A DNA stretch of 64,000 bases from Macrothele yani (taxonomy: Eukaryota > Arthropoda > Arachnida > Araneae > Macrothelidae), in contig CM076990.1 in assembly GCA_039090855.1 (NCBI GenBank), forward strand, positions 203,799,232-203,863,231, written 5' to 3'. Shown here in pieces: positions 43,337 to 54,717 of the stretch. Position 1 is the first letter of the stretch, and each line of letters begins with the position of its first letter. The translations under genes were made by a program, and so were the position numbers. The notes under the pieces were generated by a model, which was not told where the DNA came from, ran no database searches, and saw only the letters and a list, made by a program, of their open reading frames with translations.

Positions 43337-43408
43337 GTCTCCGCTGGGAATCGAAACCGGGTCCCTTCACTCCGGAGTAAGTCGCTTTCCCAACTAAGCT
43401 ACACGGAC
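43337..43408 (-). repeat. tRNA-like SINE head (family E)
   Basis: A 72-nt minus-strand unit GTCCGTGTAGCTTAGTTGGG ... GGTTTCGATTCCC ... GGAGAC has matching acceptor-like ends and both A-box and B-box. The anticodon region (CTTACTCCGGAGTGA) is shared with copies at 44850-44922 and about 55318. I take it as a SINE head or tRNA pseudogene and not as a working tRNA. Confidence 0.65.
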
Positions 43409-43744
43409 AGAATGTCTCATTGCAGATTTTTCGTCTTGACACGTGTTCACACCTCTGTAGTACGTCATAGATCATTAAAGTGTGCGGCTACTTTCGGTTT
43501 TCAGAATGACACAACCAGGGATGAAAACGAGTCACTGGGACGAAAATATTTTGCGGGTCAAGATGTTCCTCGCCCGATTTCGACTCGGTTTTATTTCCGT
43601 TTTATTTTTAAATAGAAAAAAAAAGTATTTCATAGAACCTTCAGAGGTCTTAGAGTACGATCCAGGAACTTGCTGAGAAGGGAAAAAAAGTGGGATTAAA
43701 AATGAACTTCCGAAGACTAAACTGTTGCACAATGCTTTTACAAG

Positions 43745-44305
43745 GAATTAAGATTTATCAATTGATGGGGAAAAGTTGGAGATAACCAATTTCTACATTT
43801 TCCTTGGGCAACAGATATAAAGCGAGGGTCACGTTGATGAAGAAACTGGTTTAAGAGCTTTTGGAAAAAAAGTACAGTTTTTAAGAAAAATGTCCCTTTA
43901 TGTCTTAAAAGAAAAGTGTTTAATCAATGCCTCCTTCCAGTTCTTACATATGGAGCAGAGACATGCACTTTGAATAAAAAAGGCATACAAAGGCTTCATA
44001 CAACTGAAACAAGCAGGGAGAGATGCATGCTTGGTGTAACCAGAAGAGATAAGCAAAACGACAAGAGTGGAAGGCATCATGATTGCAGTAAAATTCCTGA
44101 AATGGCAATGGGCTGGACATATTTCCAGTGGAACGGATTGCCGATGAACAACCGAGAATTTAGACTGAATTCCAAGGGATAGGAAAAGACCCAGAAAAAG
44201 ACCACGTGGGAACGGGTGGATGGAGGAGACTGGCCCAAGACCGTCCATTGTGAAAGAAACTTGAGGGAGACCTTCATCCAACAGTGGATTAATAATGATT
44301 GACAA
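43745..44305 (+). pseudogene. LINE A second copy, 3' end
   Basis: Plus-strand blocks are IDGEKLEITNFYIFLGQQI, HVDEETGLRAFGKK (shortened), LKRKVFNQCLLPVLTYGAET, RLHTTETSRERCMLGVTRRDK and a decayed EMAMGWTYFQWNGL region ending CAACAGTGGATTAATAATG. They match the LINE part at 8785-9601. This copy has no reverse transcriptase core and is 5'-truncated, as is usual for LINEs. Confidence 0.85.
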
Positions 44306-44707
44306 TGATAATGATGATGTTGTATTTAAATTTATAGCTTAAAGCAGATTTGTCCGGGTCGGGTCCGGGTCATAAATTGTTGGCCCGTTTCCAACTCTGG
44401 CCACATCTACCGACTTTTATCAACAGATGGGCCCTTAATGGAATTTTTTTTTTCTTACCCTCTAGAACAGGAGAAATACAGTAGAATTCAGTAGAAAAGT
44501 GTGTGACGTTCCACAGAGCTGAAGCACATGCCAAGACAACAAATCTGAAACAAAACATTCCTTCTGCGTAGCTTAGCCGGTTAGAGAAACTCACTTCGGA
44601 GCGAGAAGACGCAGCTTCGTCGTTACTGGTAAATTTCTGTTTTCACAAGTGTTATCCGAAAACTGTAAATTAGAGATATTTAGAGAGTTAAAAATGTTGC
44701 CGTATGT

Positions 44708-44708
<1 letters not shown>

Positions 44709-44740
<32 letters not shown>

Positions 44741-44745
44741 TATAA
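44709..44745. repeat. (TA)n microsatellite
   Basis: About sixteen TA units in a row, then AAATAATATAAACG. Confidence 0.95.
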
Positions 44746-44849
44746 ACGTACATGCATGTTGTCATTTATGCATATTTTTACATGGTGGCATTTTTCACCC
44801 CAAAACGAGTTTAACGAACTATAACGAAGTAAATTTCTCCGTCATTTCT

Positions 44850-44922
44850 GTCCACGCCAGGATTCGAACCCGGATCCCCCTCATTCCGGAATAAGTCATT
44901 CTACCAATTGAGCTACGCGGAC
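44850..44922 (-). tRNA. tRNA-like sequence, probable pseudogene or SINE head (family E)
   Basis: The 73-nt minus-strand unit GTCCGCGTAGCTCAATTGGT ... GGGTTCGAATCC ... CGTGGAC has a 7-bp acceptor stem with one G-T pair, a good T arm, and an anticodon arm CTTAT/ATGAG. The anticodon loop TCCGGA has only six bases, the D stem is poor (GCTC/GAAT), and relatives lie nearby, so a functional tRNA is unlikely. Confidence 0.45.
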
Positions 44923-45239
44923 GTTTGTTCTGACAACTATCTGCCTTTATGTCGTGTGCGTCCTGCTGGCAGGTACGTCACAGAACGCATGGATTTAACG
45001 AGTATTTTCTTCTGTGTCGAACTCCTCGTTAGAAGAGGGTACTGCTGTATAATATCATCCGGGTTAGAAGGCTGTACTTCTGAAGCTCATGGATGACATC
45101 AGCAGAAACAAATAGGAATTTAATACGCACTAGAAATTGTTCTTTCGTTTCCTAAGTGCGTTGGTAGTTCAAGATTGACTAGATGTTTTTTTTTTTTGCA
45201 CAGAAAAGAAGAATAGGAACGCCCTTATAAAACTATGGA

Positions 45240-46260
45240 CCATTCTCTAGTTATTCTACCTTAACATTAACACACATCTCCCGTTTCCATGGGAGATTTT
45301 GTATTCCAGCTATAAAGAAGAGTTTAGGTTGTTGTCGTTGCCTGTGTAAGTCACACTCTGGTAGATGTTCACCTGTTCTGAATTTCTTCTCTCTTAAAAG
45401 CCCCTTATGTCGGCCAAACAGGTGGAAATCTCTTAGATCCAAATTCGGATTTTAGGAAGGATGGCCGAGTATGTTCTAGCCTATTGGTATCGCAGCTCTC
45501 ACATGAGCCATATGTGGCCAAATAACAGGGTGACCAGTTTCGACCATTTTCCTGGCCTCTTCTTGCAAATAGAGGTTCGATGCTTCTCTTTACGAGAGAC
45601 TACCGTGATAATGTGCATCCATTATTGCTCCCTGTGAAAGAAAATCTGTGAGGAGTACCGTGTTTGTATCCTATTTATATGAGGAGTAAACACAGTAGCC
45701 ATTAGCTTTCCCGCTGACAGAACTAGTTGGCATATCTTCGGCAGTGGGAAACCTCATGGCGACATTCACAGCCTGCCCGCCTGGTTTCCGGAGTAAAAGG
45801 TATAACAAGTCTTGTCACTGGTCACCATCTGCTACAGAAATGCATTTCCCTCAATTTAAAGCGATGCAAAATCTCTGTTCAAATGACGACAAGAAACGAC
45901 TTCCGATCAAATGTCAACGGCGTTGATACTCACACACATTTCTGAACAGCATTAGCCCATGGATGATTTTTTCTGCCCTACTAATACTGATAATCTTAAT
46001 CATTGCTCTGTCACCTACACTTACCCTCCTGTTTTCCAATACAACTCGTCCCACAAGATCGATGTTCGCTTTAATACATTTCCGTGGGATTGCTTTGCTA
46101 CTCGTACTTGGTGCTCGCAACACTTGTTGCACTAGTCGTAGATATTAACTCTGGACAGCGTTTCATGGCTGTACAAAGCCAGTATTCATTCATGGAAAAA
46201 TTTAAATGGGTTTGCCATTTATTGACAAATTCTAAGCTGGTTTCACGTTCTTCCCAAAGA
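45240..46260 (-). pseudogene. Old mariner-like transposase relic
   Basis: Minus-strand blocks in order: VGRVVLENRRVSVGDRAMI..ISISRAEKIIHG (46050-45940, second helix-turn-helix), MVTSDKTCYTFYS (about 45820, first Asp retained in SDK), KREASNLYLQEEARKM and GHPVIWPHMAH (about 45500-45570, second Asp block decayed), DLRDFHLFGRHKGLLREKKF (about 45440-45380) and FFIAGIQNLPWKREMCV (about 45300). It fits the mariner families with an L.FRKVCARWVP-type start and not the Mos1-like copies elsewhere. No TIRs were seen. It is heavily decayed. Confidence 0.7.
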
Positions 46261-46504
46261 AATTAATAACACATTGCTGTTGCACACCCACTAGCAACTC
46301 TACTGACCACACTGCACGTGGCCGTAACCACCAATGGCGTGAATAGGAGGCTCAAACATATTTGTCGCAAGCGGTACAGGACATGGGATGTTACAATAAA
46401 GTGTCCAGTTCATCTTTGAACCACTCTTACAGATATGAGTTTCATTTGAACTCAGCTACGGCAGTAGTAGAAGGCAATGAATTTTCTATACAGGATATTT
46501 ATTT

Positions 46505-46715
46505 TTGATTTGATGGTTCAATGACCCCCGTGAACAACTCAATGGGCTATAAGCAGTCGCCCGTCCCTAATTTAGGGTCACTTGTTCCAGGGAAGGGAGG
46601 AGCCAGTGCCGTAAGACAAACACAACATCCATGCCTAACCGGGATTCGAACCCGGACCTATCCCGGGCGAATAATCAGAAGCCATCGCTTAGACCACTGC
46701 GCCACCGGGGCGGCA
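46505..46715 (-). repeat. tRNA-derived SINE (family A)
   Basis: Reverse copy with T-rich tail, GTCCCTAATTTAGGGTCAC, CGGGATTCGAACCCGG (intact B-box) and GCGCCACCGGGGCGGC head. Confidence 0.92.
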
Positions 46716-47114
46716 CAGGCTATTGGAAGTTGAATACGATAAGTAAACACCAGCAAGCGCATTTCTCTCTTGAATTACAATGGTGACAAGTTTCGTCATG
46801 CTAATCTATAAAAGACAACTTTTGGAGTTTCACTGAAGTCAATGGTAGATTTTAAAAGTGATGCAATTGCAGCACGTAAGAGAACTGCTACAAATGAGTA
46901 CCTGTGCGCATTTAACGTATGGTCAGCCACGTGCGGATGACAGGAGCTTTGTGAGAGCACGGATTATAAAATGCGTGAAATGCAAAACAACACTATTTGA
47001 ACAAAAGTGACTAAACACCCCGACGCATGCGCAGTGGTTTAGCAAAAATATATGATCTACTGATTTCTACTGGTTTCTTGAGTTCTGGTCCACTGATTTC
47101 AGGTAAAAGTCCCT

Positions 47115-47285
47115 GACAGCACTGTGTCTGGATTCGAATCCCAGTGAGGCATGGATGTTGTGTTTGTCTTAACGCACTGGTTCTTTCCCTTCACTGGAAC
47201 CGGTGGCCCTACATTTGGGACGGGCGACTGCTTATAATCTATTGAGTTGCTCACGATGGTCGTTAAACCCTCAATTAAAAAAACC
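47115..47285 (+). repeat. tRNA-derived SINE (family A), 5'-truncated
   Basis: It starts inside the tRNA part (GGATTCGAATCCCAG) and runs through GGCATGGATGTTGTGTTTG, GGAACCGGTGGCCCTAC and CTCACGATGGTCGTTAAAC to an A-run. Confidence 0.9.
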
Positions 47286-47413
47286 ACACCAGTCGTCTGA
47301 CTTCTGTAAGGCCAGATGAAGCAAATCGCAGAAGAGTCTGCCTTTGATTTTCGGCAGCTGATTACACTTTGCTAACGGCATCATTCTTTTTTCATGGGAA
47401 AGATTTTCCACAG

Positions 47414-47961
47414 GGTTGTAAAACAAACTGTTATGTATTAAATTACATACGTTGTGACTAGTAGTCATTTTTTCCATATGTAAACAAACTGTTATGTGTT
47501 TAGTTACATATGTCGTGATTACTAGTCATTTTCTGTATGTAAACAAAATGGTACGTGTTCAGTTACATACGTCGCGACTACTAGTCATTTTTTCCATATG
47601 TAAACAAACTGTTATGTGTTAAGTTACATATGTCGTGATTACTAGTCATTTTCTATATGTAAACAAACTGGTATGTGTTAAGTTACATACGTCGCGACTA
47701 CTAGTCATTTTTTCCATATGTAAAACAACTGTTATGTGTTAAGTTACATATGTCGTGATTACTAGTCATTTTCTGTATGTAAACAAAATGGTATGTGTTA
47801 AGTTACATACGTCGCGACTACTAGTCATTTTTTCCATATGTAAACAAACTGGTATGTGTTAAGTTACATATGTCGTGATCACTAGTTATTTTCTATATGT
47901 TAACAAACTGTTATGTGTTAAGTTACATACGTCGTGACTACTAGTCATTTTTTCCATATGC
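47414..47961 (+). repeat. Higher-order tandem array: 120-bp dimers of two ~60-bp monomers
   Basis: CTAGTCATTTTTTCCATATG recurs exactly every 120 bp (about 47461, 47581, 47701, 47821, 47941). A second monomer with ACTAGTCATTTTCTGTATG alternates with it. Within one type the copies are nearly identical, whereas the two types differ at several fixed sites. Each monomer has a GTTACATA(T/C)GTCG block and an AAACAAACTG block. Confidence 0.93.
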
Positions 47962-47964
47962 AAT

Positions 47965-49474
47965 ACATATCTGTTGGTCTCGAATACGGAATGTAGAATT
48001 TCTTTTGTATTTACGAGTTCAAAATAATCCATTTCAGACCATTTAAGATTTCGATTTCAAGTCTGGTTTTTAGCTGATATGCTGATTGTATTTATCCGCT
48101 GCTGCCAGTTTTCTTGCGCTATAATGCATCTCATCTCTATGACAATAGACTGGTATCATAAATCCATTTCCGGGAGAAGTCTATGTCTTCCTACACAGCA
48201 ATATTTACGAGTCGTTGAAAAAGTGCAGAAGGACGCCGGCTGCTCTGCATGTTCTCATGTTTCTGAAGCCATCAATTATTTAGCAGCAGAAACGTTTGAT
48301 TAAAATAAATTGCAACCAGCCGGTTCGCAAAGTTCCTTTTGTTTTGTGCTTTGTATCATTAATACATCTTTGGCGATGCTGCTTTGGAGAGCACATCCGT
48401 ATTTATTAATCTTCTCTCGAAATGCCAAATGCCCAGTTCCGCCTCCCAATCCATCATTGTTAGATGTATTCCTCTCTCCTGCGTCGATGCGAAAGCCCTC
48501 AGAATAGACCCACTGCTTTTATTAATCATATTTCGTCAGTCGTCGCTTCATCACAAATTAAGACTTACCATGGAAAGAAGGAAAACGCGCTGCAATTGAG
48601 ATGAGTTTATTGATTGCGACCTGTTTTTGTTATCTCATCTCCCAGAGAAGGGTATTGCAGCATTTGGTTACTTTGACATTTCGTGCGACATTCATACATG
48701 GCAAGACGAGAGTTAAAAAGGAGATAAAACTAACGGTTATTATAATGTATATGAAAATTTTATTCAGACGAGTCCGATTCAGCGGGTTGAGATAAATCCC
48801 TTTTGCTGATTAACATAGTCGTGAGCCAGATAAGCTATGTAAATTAAATAACTATCATAGTAACTAGATAACTACTTACGAAAAGCACAATTATGTCTTT
48901 GTGTGACCACATCACATCTTCAAATGATATTTTCTGTTCTTTTACGTAAGTCATTATCTCACACATAAAAAAATATTGTTGATTCGATTCGAAAGAATTG
49001 CTAGTTCTGTTATGCTAAATCAAAAGTACGGTGAAGAAATAATGAGAATGTGTTCAGCTATTCACTTGCTTCATAATTACTTTATGGTGTGCTGTCACTT
49101 CTGAGCAATACTTTCATTGCTCTAGGAATTATGGAAAGAATACTGTTGTGTATCGATCGTCTTACGATAAAAACACACAGGTATTTCTTCAGATTATTTC
49201 AACTCAGATTTAATATAAATCTTTTTTACAACAATATATCAAGAAATTAAGATTGAGAAAGAGAATGCACATGCATTGGTTTCAGGAAAGCATCGCGTTG
49301 TATAAAGAAAAGAGCATTCATGTAGAGGGACTGTTACCGAATTTTTATGTCCTAATCATCCAATCATTAAAATTTTATTATCGAGACCAACTACATTAGG
49401 GCGTGATAAATCTCAAAACCGTGGTTGCAGAAACTGTTTTTGACTTCCTTATGATTAGTATTCTTCTAAAGTAT
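47965..49474. other. AT-rich, no gene recognised
   Basis: Short open frames at 48079-48303, 48310-48507 and 48601-48795 match nothing I know. No repeats seen. Confidence 0.4.
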
Positions 49475-49694
49475 TGATTTTTTTTATTGAAGGTTTAACA
49501 ACCACCGTGAGCAACTCAATGGGCTACAGGCAGTCGCCCGTCCCTAATTTAGGGTCATTGGCTTCAGGGAAGGAAGAACGCCTGTGCCGTAAGACAAATA
49601 CCACATCCATGTCTCACCTGGATCCGAACCAGGACCCATCTCGGACGAATGATCATAAGCCAGCGTTTAGACCACTACGCCACCAGGGCGGCCT
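49475..49694 (-). repeat. tRNA-derived SINE (family A)
   Basis: Reverse copy: T-run, AGGTTTAACAACCACCGTGAG, GTCCCTAATTTAGGGTC, GGATCCGAACC (B-box changed) and CCACCAGGGCGGCC head. Confidence 0.9.
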
Positions 49695-49869
49695 TGAAGT
49701 GTTGTGAACAAATATTTAAGAGATAATAAATTAACGCTGAAAGATGGTATTTGAATAATTTTCGCTATGAATTTTGCATAACAAGTATCGTTACTCATGA
49801 GAACATAGATATCGTTATCGGCAATGGATTAATGACCACAGTGACAGCACCAATGTCGGTTGAGGTGTA

Positions 49870-50262
49870 TTGCACCTAGGTGGCCTGGTGGTCAAAGACG
49901 TAGGTTCCAGGAATTGATAGTGTGCTTGTCTTACAGCTCTAGCTCTGCACCTTCCCTGGAACCAGTGGCCCTAACTTTTTTTTGTGTGTGGATTGGAGGT
50001 TTAACGACCACCGTGAGCAACACAATGGGCTATAAGCAGTCTCCCGTCACTAATTTAGAGTCACTGGTTCCAGGGAAAGGAGAGAGCCAGTGCCGTAAGA
50101 CAAATGCAACACCCATGCCTCACAGGGATACGAACCCGGACCCGTTTCGGATGAATGATCAGATGCCATCGCTTAGACCACTGCCTCACCGGGGTGGCGG
50201 CCCTAACTTAGAGACAGGCGATTGCTTATAGCGCTTATAGCTGGTTGTTTAACCCAGAAAAT
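49870..50262 (+). repeat. Family A-like SINE split by another SINE
   Basis: The left part 49870-49977 has a degraded head (GGTGGCCTGGTGGTCAAAG), CTTGTCTTACAGCTCTAGCTC and GGAACCAGTGGCCCTAACTT. The right part from 50199 resumes at the repeated word and continues AGAGACAGGCGATTGCTTATAGC to GTTTAACC. The B-box region is deleted. Confidence 0.85.
49978..50198 (-). repeat. tRNA-derived SINE (family A) nested in a SINE
   Basis: A reverse full-length copy with a T-run, CTAATTTAGAGTCACTGG, ACGAACCCGG and a CCTCACCGGGGTGGC head. The 11-bp target duplication GGCCCTAACTT lies at 49967-49977 and 50199-50209 and is perfect. Confidence 0.94.
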
Positions 50263-50280
50263 TTGAAAGATAATTCCATA

Positions 50281-50488
50281 CAGCTGCCCCGGTGGCGCAG
50301 GCATCTAAGCAGTGGCTTCTGACTATTCGTCCAAGATGGGCCCGGGTTCGAATCCCGGTGAAGCATGGAGGTTCTGTTTGCCTTACGGCACAGAATATCC
50401 TTTTCCTTCCTTGGCACCAGATACCTTAAATTAAGGAAGGCAACTGCTTATATATCACAATAGTTGTTAAATCTCAATAAAAAAAATG
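50281..50488 (+). repeat. tRNA-derived SINE (family A)
   Basis: GCTGCCCCGGTGGCGCAGG head, GGGTTCGAATCCCGG B-box, CCTTAAATTAAGGAAGGCAAC body and an A-rich end. Confidence 0.9.
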
Positions 50489-52544
50489 AATTCCGCCTAT
50501 GGTTTGAGCACGGAAGCTGAAACAAAATGTCTGAAAATCAAGCAGGTTACAAGAAAATCTGTCAGCTAAGCTTCTTGTGACTGCATGGAATATAAATGGG
50601 GCTTTAAATAAAAATGGTAAATGCCTAATGTTTTCCGTACAGAAATAAAACAAACTGGTACTATCACGAGAGAAACACACCGACAGGATATGATGTGCAA
50701 TGATTTCGACCAATTATGTCTAGACAGGATCATAAATAGTTACGGCGTTGCAGGTATCATCAATGAAAGTTCCATTAAACACTGCGAAGAGGAATCGCCG
50801 AAACTAATTTCTGTTGAAATTACGGTAATTACGTTGAAGTATTCTATTAGGCAAAATAAAATTCATATCAGCCAATGAATCATAAGCTATCTCGTGGATG
50901 TGAACCTTTGAAGTACATTCAAGCAAGACATATGGTCCAACCATTATGCTTGACATTCAACGACTTCAATCAAGAACGAGGAATACGTATTTTGTTACTG
51001 AAAGGTAATGACGGAATTGGTCCTCCGAGATTACCACATATTCAATTAAGGAAGGGTTATGGTGACATTTTAATTGCTATTGTGATTTTTAGGAATTTGT
51101 ATGCCACACACATTTTTCATTATTCGTAAGTCGAAGCATTTGCTTAAACTGAGAGAATTGCTTTCTGATATAATGACTTCGAAACTGGTTTGGTGGAAAG
51201 GGAGTTTTCATATTGAATACACAGCGTGTGATGGATAAAGTGTCATTGACGATAATCTACGTTCTTTTACAAGTGACATGGTATAGTCATTAGATATAAA
51301 AACAAATCAAATTTCTACTTACAAATTTAGTACATTTGAGCATTCAGCAAACACAGAAAGTTTAATTAAAATAAATCAAGAAGATAAGAGGGAGAGGAAA
51401 GCATTGTTTTCCCATATTCAATTTAGTTCAATTCATTTATTTTGCTGAGCCAAAAACCAGTATTACAAAAATATCAACTCCAACAAAAGAACAACAAGGT
51501 CTGACAGGGTCCCATGCTCCCTAGACAAATTTTACACCGAGGTCATCAGTTGAATTTACAAACAAGTCAGTGTTTCAAGAAAAAAAAAAGAAAAAAAAAG
51601 AGGTAATCTCTATTCTAAAAAAACGTAACTGCCGCTGTTTTAGAAATTTCGCGACACTCTTGCTTTCCTAGCTCGCAGCGCAAAACGTATTAAACACAAA
51701 AATATGAAATTGACATCGTTTGTAGAGAATTGTTTGGAGAACACGCTGAAATAAAATGTTTCTTGATTCTAGCGAAACTTCAAGAGCTATTGTATTTTAA
51801 AGTTAAGGTAAGCCAAAAAGTACTATCGGGTCACGTTCCGGACACACTAACAGCAACACAACTACAAAACTTTGTAAGCATGTAGTACCATGACCGAATT
51901 TTTGCACCTCGTCGTCCCTTTTTTTTGAATTTCGATTTAGTTTACGAGAAATTAAATTTCTAAATTTCACAAAATTTCTCTATTTCGCGAGGGAATCCAT
52001 TTAAAATAAAGGATATATGGCAAACTATAAATCATAACGCATTGCAATTTTTACAGCATAAACTTACAACTAACGTCCCTTGTTTTACAAAAACAAATAT
52101 AAGAAAAAGTCATTTTCTGATTTTTAAGCATTTTTTAAAGACGCAAAGGAAAGAAACAAACGGCTTGTCTGTCTTCACGATAACCACATGGGAACGTTCT
52201 ATTCCCGTGAACTGCTGCCATGGTGACGCAGAGAATTTGTTATGCATATGTTTTGTTGGTAAAGCTATCTCAGTTGTTTTAGGTGGACGTCAAGTAATTT
52301 TGCTTCCTATACTTCCAATGGAAGAACTTCTGTATACATTTTCTTCACAGTTAATGCGTTCCCAAGGATGAAAATTTGAACATCGATTAAAATAGCTTCA
52401 TGTTATAACTTGGAATACTTAATATTTTCTAAAACATAACCATAATTATGCAATCCAACATTTGTTTGTCTACTGACGTCATCAAAGTACAGGTCGCGCC
52501 ATCTTTTTTCTGGACAATTAATGCGTACCCAAGGATGAAAATTT
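50489..52544. other. No gene recognised
   Basis: A LVTAWNINGALNKNGKC stretch near 50575 faintly recalls the start of a LINE endonuclease, but nothing downstream supports it. A short direct repeat (TTAATGCGT(T/A)CCCAAGGATG) occurs at about 52350 and 52517. Otherwise AT-rich. Confidence 0.35.
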
Positions 52545-53515
52545 CTATTTTTTTAAAAAAAGAGTTATAGTTTTTTTTAAAGAAGTCAGTTTCGTCCATG
52601 ATGAGTTCCAGTAGCGTGGGCCAATGTAATTTATACTTTGCTTAATGGTCTCCGTCTTCGGATGAGTAGGCCGAATATGTGATTTAGTGCGGGTGTCATG
52701 TGTGTGTATCTGTGGTATAATTTGAATGATGTCAGTGTGTAAATTATTCATAATTTGCCTAAACATTATTTTCCCAATATTAAAGTAATATAGTTGGTTG
52801 ATCGTAAGATTGTTATATTTCTTTGGGAAAACTCTTGTGTTGTTATATAGTGATAGTTTTGTATTTCTATCAAATTTTAAGTCAACTAATCTTATATATT
52901 TGTTTTGAAGAATTTGAAGTTTTTTGAAAATATATTTAGTCGTCTGTCCCCACGATAAGATAGCATAATTAATATGAGTCTGAGACATGGTGTAATATAT
53001 TTGAATTAGTGTTTTACAGGAAAGATTTGTGAATACCGAACTGATAACTTCAATGTTTTTAGAGAGTTTAAGACTAAAAGAGCCCACATGTTGGCTCCAC
53101 TTAAGGTCTCTATTTAAAGTAATCCTCAAGTAAAGTAAGGAGTTAATCTCTTCTATATTTGTACCATTATTGGTTAATATGATAGAATGGGGTTGTGAAA
53201 TATTTGTTTTCAGAAGATTAAAGATTTTGTTTCGGTAGTATTTATTATAAGTTCATAGGAATTTAGCCAATTTGAGATATTATTTATTTCAGTATTGATA
53301 TTCAAAATATTGTCATTCGTTAAATTGAATGAGGTGAGGATGGTTATGTTGTCAGCATAAAGAAGAAGAACAATATTACTTACGGAAGTAAAGATATCGT
53401 TAATGTATATACTGAAAAATAGAGGCCCCAAAATTGAACCCTGTGGAACACCAGTTGGTATGAATTGAAGAGAGGATTGATGTTGGTTAATTTGAGTATA
53501 TTGTTGCCTACCTGA
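52545..53515 (-). pseudogene. LINE D: reverse transcriptase C-terminal half
   Basis: The minus strand reads TGVPQGSILGPLFFSIYINDIF, then LLLYADNITILT at 53345-53375, where the YADD box is YADN, then LNSYELIINTTETKSLIF. After a frameshift, the 194-codon frame 52545-53129 gives NRDLKWSQHV, LSKNIEVISSV, TLIQIYYTMSQTHINYAILSWG and LQILQNKYIRLV to the end. This is the CR1/Jockey-group layout. The upstream part lies across an inserted element at 54718-54840. Confidence 0.9.
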
Positions 53516-53806
53516 TCAAGGCTGAACTCGATCCTATCAGGCTGTAACATTAAGCAAAAGCAGCGAGAACAGAAAAGATAAGTTGGGACGCAGCGCCATC
53601 TATTGACGTTGTTCGCATTAACAAACTGATTCCGTATCATTATTTACATTTGCGATTTTATTTATATTCACTTTCACATTAACAGATGGATTTTGTATTC
53701 TGAATTCGTAGTACTTGGGCAAGAGAGTTTTTCTGTAGGAACTGGTGTAATTCATGGGTAAATCCCATTCCTCCTTTATTCTTCAACGATCTAGGGCTGA
53801 GATTTT

Positions 53807-54184
53807 GGTAAATGTGTAGATTAGCGTCTTAAATTATTTCGTCGGAAAAATGTTAGTACCTGGAAAATGTGCGACGTACAGATTTTAGAGTATGGAAATT
53901 AATGGCAAATGGTGCAGAAATTTCGTATTTTAAATGTCTTTTGAAGATTTTTATCGTAACATATACCTGCAAGTTCGATGCTGTGAAGAGACGCTGCCGT
54001 AGGCCTAACGTATCGAACGTACAGGTAAATGTTACGATAAAAATCTTTAAAAGACATTTGAAACAGAAAATTTCTGCAACATTTGCCATTAATTTTCACA
54101 ATCTAAAACCTGTACGTCGCACTTTTCCCAAGTACTAATATTTTTCCGACGAAATAATTTAAAACGTAAATCTACACATTTACC
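53807..54184. repeat. Internal foldback, ~165-bp arms
   Basis: GGTAAATGTGTAGA (53807) pairs with TCTACACATTTACC (54171-54184), AAATTATTTCGTCGGAAAAAT with ATTTTTCCGACGAAATAATTT, and GATTTTTATCGTAACAT with ATGTTACGATAAAAATC. The centre is near 53995. Arms are well conserved with a few changes. Confidence 0.88.
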
Positions 54185-54286
54185 TACTATTTTACTTAAT
54201 ATGAGTTTATATAGCTGAGGTTTTTTTTCTAAAATTGAATTAGGTAATTAATAATCAGAATGAAAATGCTTACCACAAACAACAGT

Positions 54287-54440
54287 TTAAGGTAACTTGT
54301 CATTTGGAGCAAAATCCTGACGAGATATTGCTTTCAGCCACCGTTGCCTTACGTTCTTTATATGAGGGGAACTCGTAGAATGACAAACCCACGGTTTTCT
54401 TCTTAGAAGATGTGCACATCGGCACACAGCAGTAAACCAT
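54287..54440 (-). pseudogene. THAP-domain exon with frameshift
   Basis: From the ATG at 54440 the minus strand reads MVYCCVPMCTSSKKKTVGLS and FYEFPSYKER, the C-x4-C and SFxxFP start of a THAP zinc finger. After a one-base shift it goes on RQRWLKAISRQDFAPNDKLP, the conserved Trp, Ile-x-Arg and Phe-x-Pro part. THAP domains bind transposon ends in P-type transposases. The final C-x2-H and the catalytic domain are absent. Confidence 0.82.
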
Positions 54441-54459
54441 TTTGAAAATGGGTTGGATT

Positions 54460-54515
54460 TTCTAGTTTTAAAACCAAACTGTTGTGAAAACAACAGTTTG
54501 GTTTTAAAACTAGAA
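54460..54515. repeat. Perfect hairpin, 26-bp arms, GAAA loop
   Basis: TTCTAGTTTTAAAACCAAAC... (54460-54485) and its exact reverse complement (54490-54515) enclose GAAA. There is no mismatch. Confidence 0.95.
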
Positions 54516-54717
54516 GGTTTTTATAAAAGAAACAAGAAAAAACGACGAACATACACAATCCCGCAATTCAAACAATGCGGAAACTGAGGTGTTTATACCT
54601 TGGGACGCAGCACCATCTAACGGCTGAAATCGTCCCTAACGCCCACTGGCCAATCACCAAAAGTCTATTGTCTTCAACGGTAATGTTACAGCCTGATAGG
54701 ATCTAGTTCAGCCTTGA

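Larger units (their letters stand above)
53516..54717 (-). mobile_element. 1.2-kb TIR element with a THAP domain, inserted in LINE D
   Basis: The ends TCAAGGCTGAAC and GTTCAGCCTTGA begin inverted repeats of about 36 bp (through GATCCTATCAGGCTGTAACATT). CCTGA (or ACCTGA, sharing one base) is duplicated at both sides. Removing it rejoins FKSYLSG and RQQYTQINQ of the LINE. A second inverted block GGGACGCAGC(G/A)CCATCTA lies inside. The interior carries a foldback, a hairpin and a THAP exon fragment. Confidence 0.85.

Noticed and set aside
44850..44922. Functional tRNA gene
   Set aside because: Six-base anticodon loop, weak D stem and related heads nearby favour a SINE head or pseudogene.
47414..47961. 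CRISPR-like array
   Set aside because: No unique spacers; units are contiguous and the setting is a eukaryotic transposon-rich region.
50560..51130. Possible LINE endonuclease start (LVTAWNINGALN)
   Set aside because: No further endonuclease boxes in any frame.
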